From: Ascaphus truei
Taxonomy: Eukaryota; Chordata; Amphibia; Anura; Ascaphidae
NCBI GenBank assembly: GCA_036426205.1
Contig: WSYH01001936.1
Location: 1 to 64,000, forward strand
Direction: 5' to 3'
Length of the DNA: 64,000 nt
The notes under the pieces are model-generated. The model did not search any database. It saw nothing but the letters and a program-made list of their open reading frames with translations, and had not been told where the DNA came from. Below, in pieces: positions 58,971 to 64,000 of the stretch (position 1 is its first letter; each line of letters opens with the position of its first letter). The translations under genes were made by a program, and so were the position numbers.

Positions 58971-61430
58971 TAAAAAATCAACAGTAGAATGGAAAAAAAT
59001 ACAAGAAAATGCCAATCGTACAGTATTAACACATTATTGACGCATTGAAAATAAAGTACTGTATTTAATAAACCCACCATTGTCGTGTTCATTCTCTCAT
59101 AATAACTGTACTGTAAATAAAGTACTGAAACACACAAAAACACACTATACTGTAGTATGCAACTGTAGTATTACAGCATTACTGAAAAACCTTGTGTTGT
59201 TGTAAGCACCTGTGCTCTTGTGAACAACTGTACAAAGAAAAAAAAAACATGCGGTACTGACATTTTTTAAAACTGTAATAACAACCAGGGAGATTACTAA
59301 TGTTTCGCATATGGCTTAGTGATGCTACTCCGCCGGCGGATGTGCAGGCAGTATGTCAAGTAACAAACAAAGCTTTGTATCCAAGCCTTTGTTGACGTAG
59401 TTTTACGGACCTCTGATGTACAAACTGTTGATGAAACCACCTTTCGAAAAACTGCAGGTCATCCATGCATTCGTGCTAATCCTACGCAAAATGCATTACC
59501 GTACCCACCGTTTACATGGTGAAGACCGCGGCGACTTATGAAACTTGCCAATACCAAATGGCTTCATTGTGATTTCGATTGGTTCACACAAAAAAAGACT
59601 CGTGTCACTCTGCGGCCTTATGCAAGAGGCATAGAATTTTAAATAAATGCGAATTCATAAAAAAGTAGCTTTTTTTGGAGAGTTTTATTCTCATTAGAAG
59701 CAGAAAAGTGCGAATTTCTGCTATGTTTAACATGGATCTGGGTGTGCGCGAGTTTAAATATGGCGCAGATGCGCGTCTTTCATAAGGTTGCTGTTAAAAC
59801 AATTCGCGCCTTTTTCTTTCCCCTTACTATAGGCGGCGAGCGCCATTTGCCACTTTTCCTGGCGCGGCAAAATGCATGAATCGCGTGCATTTTGTTTGGC
59901 GCGAACAGCCGTCTTTACTGCCGTTCGCAACCCTCTCTGCATTCGGAGAGTTTATTTAAAAATGGAGAGATGGAGGTTCCTCGCCAGCCGTAGGCGAGTT
60001 TTAGCAATTGAAAAAACAAAATGGCTGCGGTTTTTTTCGGAAGCTCGCAATCTTCTGCTGCGGCGGTTTCTAGCCTTCCCGCCGGACGAAATTGCACAAA
60101 ATGGCGAATTTCGAAATACGAAATGCTCTCGTGCATAGGCCTCTGTCTTTCATTTGTTTAAAGCCTTGTGCATGCTGGTCTCATCACAGGGGCCAGAGTG
60201 AGTGTATTCGGTAGCATTTTGAAACCCCAGTCGCAGGGTCTCAGTCGCAGTTATGAAAACACCTGTTTTCTGCGGTATAGCCACCATCTTCAATTATCTC
60301 TTGGAAGTTGGGCAGGTGTACGTGCATGCAGCTATCATCGTCAGCTGACCGTATCTCTCCTGATATAGCGGTTTAACTTATCCATGTCGCTTTTTAAAGC
60401 GATCTAAGCACTCCACTACTGCCGGCGAAGGCGTGTTTAAGCATTGCGGTGAAGGTTAGGTGTGAAACTTTTTGAGCTTGCGTTTGCATATGGGGTCCAG
60501 ACAGAGATGCCCTCGTCGGATCTTCTTGGAACAAACCACTGAAAAACAGCTTTATCCCAACTGGCTGCTGCCTTTTAGTGTCACGAAACGATTAAGCGCT
60601 TCTAGTCATTGTCTGTTCTATGGATTTTTACTGCATCACGAAGTTTTCGGTTCATTTCTTCCTTCTGTTTTCCATCCGCGTAACTGTAGACTCTTACAGT
60701 CCCAGGTCTCTAGGCCACTTTGGTTTGGCGTGCACTCGCAGTATTTTTTACTGTCAGAGCGCAGCAATATTTTCTTTGACCAGTAAACCTCTAACTTTTG
60801 GTTGAAGTTTCTCCGCCATTTCTACATGCCAGGGGATCTCATTTTTTCCTAGTGGGTTGTGAAAACCTGAGGCCTTTTAACAACAACTGATCTGGAGGGC
60901 CGTTGAAGTTACGTACAGAGTACAGTATGAGTTTTCCACCATCGCTCTCAGACAGCACGTGTGTTGTATGATTAAAATGGCAGAGTGGGGTCAGAGTGGG
61001 TGGTACGTGTCACTTATTACCATGTTTTGATCTATTTATCACAGACACTATTTTTTTTAGTTATAACAGGGTCCAGTATATGTGATTCGCCTCATTGTGT
61101 TAATTTTTATCAAATCTTTAATTTTTAAACAACCTTTACTGTCATGTTTGTGCCAACTTTTACAACTGGGTAATATTAGACCCGCCGCGGGGGGGTTTTC
61201 ACGTTGCATGCACGATACGTAACATGACCACCCGCTGGGGCCATTTACAAGACGAAACCGCCTAGAGGACAGAGGGACTGGCAGGCAAACATCCACACAT
61301 ACGAGACTCGCACGGCGCATGCCACGCGCCGGCGAACAGTGAGGGGTGCCTGAATCATCTTGGGAAACTTTCGCTCTGTCGGGATGTGCTGCTATCCCCC
61401 TTAATCATTCTCGCTTAGAGATAGGTAATA
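58971..61430. other. Non-coding or unrecognised, no supported gene
   Basis: This is the longest stretch outside the recognised mobile elements. Open frames are short (at most 104 codons, 60472-60786 on +) and show no domain or motif I recognise. Several ATGGC-centred phrases (CAAAATGGCTGC near 60014; CAAAATGGCGAA near 60097) resemble YY1 sites. 'gtactgta' words around 59050-59170 are reminiscent of Tigger interiors. A decayed DNA transposon is possible. Confidence 0.4.
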
Positions 61431-61850
61431 AAACCAGAAAAGTACAGTTTTCCGGAAGACCGCTCCACCCCCCCCACCCCGCCGAGCACAGGTCCCATCG
61501 CGCCGGCAGTACCGGGCCCCCTTGGCCCCGCCGTCGCGCGAGGGTACTTCCTGCCACTCCTGCTGCAGAGCCGTTGGGCCCCGTCACCCCCAGGCCATGA
61601 CCCCTCAGGGGTCATTAAGTCCCCGCCCCTTCTACCTCCCTACCCCCACCTCCTGTCCCCCGCCGCTCTGTCACACGTGACCTATCCCCCACCCGCTCCC
61701 GCATCCTTACCGCTCCGTGGCTCCCCGGCGCAGCACATGGCCCCGCGCTCCACCGCGCCCCCCCCCCCACCAGGCACCATGCTGCCCCCCGCCACCCCCC
61801 CTGCGCCACAGTGCCTCACCAAGCATCCCCAAGGTAAGGCTGATATGTTA
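61431..61850. other. GC-rich, C-tract-rich segment
   Basis: Sharp rise in GC with C runs (61467-61483, 61759-61771) and many CpGs. It ends in GCATCCCCAAGGTAAGG, which looks like a splice donor but is also present, inverted, in the satellite flank near 47610 and so belongs to the repeat. The Pro-rich frames are compositional. Confidence 0.45.
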
Positions 61851-61854
61851 TTAT

Positions 61855-62320
61855 GTGTATTGGGAGGGTGTGTGTGTGTGTGTGTGTGTGCAGTGTGCAG
61901 TGTGTCAGTGTGAGCAGTGTGTGTGCAGTGTGAGCAATGAGCAGTGTGTCAGTGTGAGCAATGAGCAGTGTGTGTCAGTGTGAGCAGTGTGAGCAGTGTG
62001 AGCAATGAGCAGTGTGAGCAGTGTGTGTGCAGTGTGTGTCAGTGTGAGCAGTGTGAGCAATGAGCAGTGTGTCAGTGTGTGCAGTGTGAGCTGTGAGCAA
62101 TGCAGGTGTGTGTGCAGTGTGGCAGTGTGAGCAATGAGCAGGGTTGTCAGTGTGTGAGGGTGTGAGCAAGAGCAGTGTGTGTCAGTGTGAGCAATCGAGC
62201 AGTGTGTGTGCAGTGCGCAAAAAAAAAAAATTTTTAATTTAAATGTTTTTTTAAAAACGGGGAAAAGGGAAAAAACGCGCTTATAAAACGAATCACGTTA
62301 TACACGGGGTTTACCTGTTT
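61855..62320. repeat. Inverted copy of the CA satellite and Tigger-like end
   Basis: Reverse complement of about 47615-47136: GTGTGAGCAATGAGCAGTG-type words (61875-62215), an A-run and T-run palindrome (62220-62260), then CACGGGGTTTACCTG ending near 62317. It begins the inverted relation to block D that continues to the window end. Confidence 0.75.
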
Positions 62321-62322
62321 GT

Positions 62323-62346
62323 GATAATATATATATATATATATAA

Positions 62347-62382
<36 letters not shown>

Positions 62383-62387
62383 ATATC

Positions 62388-62440
<53 letters not shown>

Positions 62441-62492
62441 GTTGTGTGTGTGTGTGTGTGTGGTGTGTGTGTGTGTATATATATATATATTC
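62323..62492. repeat. (TA)n-(TG)n-(TA)n microsatellite
   Basis: About 50 bp of TA, 75 bp of almost pure TG and a final TA run. It is the inverted and cleaner form of the AC run at 46960-47060. Confidence 0.9.
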
Positions 62493-62824
62493 TATCCACA
62501 TCGCCATTCATCCCAGCCCTCGGTCTAAAAGACTGTGTTTAAAAAGCATGCATTGGCTTGAGGATGGCTTGTGTATACGAGTTTGAGACAAAAGGTGACC
62601 ACTGAGTGCTCATTTGCATGTCATTTCCCAGAATCCTTTGCTGCAGTGGAAGCGCTGTATGCTGGGTGACAATGGGGAAGGCGGGGTTGCAGACCTGCCT
62701 AGACATGCAGATGAGCATACAGCTATATTTGCATATTTGCTTTCCTGTGGAGGGTTTTGTCACTTTTTTACTCACCATAACTTAACTCAGTATTATGGTT
62801 TGGCCTATCCCATAAGCCTCTCTT

Positions 62825-62906
62825 GCATTCCCAATAAAAATCAACCCCACACTGATGAGACCCATCAAGGTCGAAACAGCTGTCGTGGTTGGTTTTCTGG
62901 GAATGC
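62825..62906 (+). ncRNA. Hammerhead ribozyme, canonical core (best copy)
   Basis: CTGATGA (62852-62858), stem II GACC/GGTC (62859-62862 with 62869-62872) around CATCAA, then GAAAC (62873-62877). Stem III is the loopless self-complementary ACAGCTGT (62876-62883), with C62884 the predicted cleavage nucleotide. Stem I pairs CCAC with GTGG next to the core, with A62851 left unpaired; then AATCAA/TTGGTT (one wobble) and an outer perfect GCATTCCC/GGGAATGC (62825-62832 with 62899-62906). All conserved core bases of a type-I hammerhead are present. Stem III this short is known to favour cleavage as a dimer. The sister copies have TGTGG after the site, which would also pair the odd A. Confidence 0.88.
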
Positions 62907-63442
62907 ACCTTAAACCCTGACTGTGCTCAAAGCTGTGACCATGCAGCAAGCTGAAGCCTATAGGGGAACCATGTTAAAAATGGTTATTGAGGCAAAAAGT
63001 GACCACTGTGTGCTCATTTGCATGTCATTTCCAGAATCCCTTGCTGCAGCCGGAAGTGCTGTAGTGCTGTGGGTGATAATGGGGAAAGGCGGGGTGTGCA
63101 GACCTGCTAAGACATGCAGATGAGCATACAGCTATATTGCTATAAGATATATAGATTTGCATATATTTGCATATATATTTATATATATATATATATTATA
63201 TAACTGTAAATATTACTGTATGTTCATTTGCATGTCTTAGACAGGTCTGTCCAACCCTGTCTTTCCCCATTGTCACCCAGCATACAGCACTTCCACTGCA
63301 GCAAGGGATTCTGGGAAATGACATGCAAATGAGCACTCAGTGCCACCCTTTTGTCTCAAGCTCGTATTACACAAACCAATCCTCAAGCCAATGCATGCTG
63401 TTTTAAACACAGCTTTTAAACAGAGGCTGGGATGAGATGCAA

Positions 63443-63512
63443 AGCCATTAGACCTACTAAATACATGTTTCACCTTGATGGGTATCATCGTGTGAGGCTG
63501 GTCTTAATGGCT
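63443..63512 (-). ncRNA. Hammerhead motif, ACATGT variant, core lacks one U
   Basis: Minus strand: outer stem TAATGGCT/AGCCATTA and GGTCT/AGACC, core CGATGA (CTGATGA minus T), stem II TACC…GGTG around CATCAA, GAAAC, self-complementary ACATGT and GTA (site at 63462). The inner part of stem I is mismatched here (TTTAG against CTCACA), whereas the sister copies have TGTGAG. Confidence 0.65.
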
Positions 63513-64000
63513 AGCAGGTTGAGACTAGACTAGGTAATCACCACTGTCATTAAGGTTAGGGTGGGAAAAAAAGTGACAAAAACCCTCCACAGTAAAGCAT
63601 AAAGCAACTGTAAATATACTGTATGTTCATTTGCATGTCTTAGACAGGTTGCAAACCCTGTCTTTCCCCATTGTCACCCAGCATACCGCACTTCCACTGC
63701 AGCAAGGGATTCTGGGAAATGACATGCAAATGAGCACTACAGTGCCACCTTTTGTCTCAACTCGTATTACACAAGCCAATCCTCAAGCCAAGCATGCTGT
63801 TTTAAACACAGCTTTTAAAAACAGAGCTGGGAGTGAGATGCAAGCCATTAGACCTACTCACAGCACACTGGCGACACACTTTCTTCGAGCTCGGCTAGTC
63901 CCAGAATTCGGGTATACCGGGTGTATTGAGGTTTGTGACTGTTTTCTGCCGAGGTGCACTTGAGTTATTTTCAGGCAGGATTGAAGCCTTTTATTCCTGC

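Larger units (their letters stand above)
62493..64000. repeat. Hammerhead unit array, inverted relative to block D, runs off the window
   Basis: Plus-oriented units (CATTTGCATGTCATTTCC at 62609 and about 63019, period 410 bp) are followed by an AT axis (about 63140-63205) and minus-oriented units (ATGCAAATGAGCAC at about 63322 and 63724; period about 405 bp). The region is the reverse complement of about 45.46-46.92 kb and keeps better ribozyme sequences. It is truncated by the end of the window. Confidence 0.8.

Noticed and set aside
58389..59015. 208-codon Thr/His/Ser-rich minus frame
   Set aside because: Translation of the GTGTGAGTG satellite; compositional.
60472..60786. 104-codon + frame as a possible gene
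   Set aside because: No recognisable domain, no codon or context support, repeat-like surroundings.
61677..61983. Pro-rich frames and a GGTAAGG splice-donor look-alike in the GC-rich segment
   Set aside because: The donor-like site is part of a repeat also present at about 47.6 and 53.2 kb; no acceptor or conserved exon seen.

Overview
This window is a eukaryotic, almost certainly vertebrate, repeat-dense interval. I found no host gene, rRNA or tRNA that I could defend. The mix of Ty3/Gypsy elements, an L1-superfamily LINE with an ORF1 of the coiled-coil/RRM/CTD type, Penelope-like elements (PLEs) with a GIY-YIG endonuclease, hAT-type MITEs and long AC/AT microsatellites suggests an amphibian, probably a frog. 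That placement is inference from repeat types, not from a host marker.

Layout. 1-2.9 kb: non-coding repeats (a degenerate minisatellite, an inverted repeat). 2.9-11.3 kb: a decayed Ty3/Gypsy element on + (zinc knuckle, protease, RT, RNase H, integrase, candidate 3' LTR), split by a truncated LINE at about 3.3-4.2 kb and an unclassified 1.9-kb repeat at about 6.2-8.1 kb. 12.6-20.3 kb: an L1-type LINE on -, flanked by a 14-bp target-site duplication (TSD), with ORF1 and ORF2 broken by frameshifts. Its ORF2 is entered by a 156-bp hAT MITE (8-bp TSD) and a 879-bp element (10-bp TSD) carrying a hammerhead-like motif. 20.3-23.3 kb: flanking repeats ending in a PLE terminal repeat.

From 23.3 kb on, the window is built from large copies of itself. 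The 15.07-23.29 kb block recurs at 23.31-31.34 kb, and its later part again at 33.58-40.49 kb. Both copies are followed by a PLE body (RT C-terminus plus GIY-YIG nuclease, minus strand). They are littered with one-base indels relative to copy 1, as expected of unpolished long reads. A second block (43.0-48.0 kb) is repeated nearly verbatim at 48.7-53.3 kb after a 52-N gap, partly a third time at 53.3-54.27 kb, and its interior appears inverted at 61.85-64.0 kb. 54.3-57.3 kb holds a second Gypsy element whose RNase H runs straight into the polypurine tract and LTR. 57.3-61.85 kb is non-coding.

The most interesting system is a family of roughly 405-410-bp units carrying type-I hammerhead ribozyme motifs. 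The best copy (62825-62906, +) has the canonical CTGATGA and CGAAAC cores, a perfect 4-bp stem II, a loopless self-complementary stem III (ACAGCTGT) and an 8-bp outer stem I. A sister variant has stem III ACATGT. Units sit head-to-head around AT-rich spacers. A third, more diverged hammerhead-like fold (stem III ACGCGT) lies in the PLE terminal repeats and in the 879-bp element. Together these look like a PLE-associated, ribozyme-bearing repeat family that probably processes its own transcripts, possibly as dimers.
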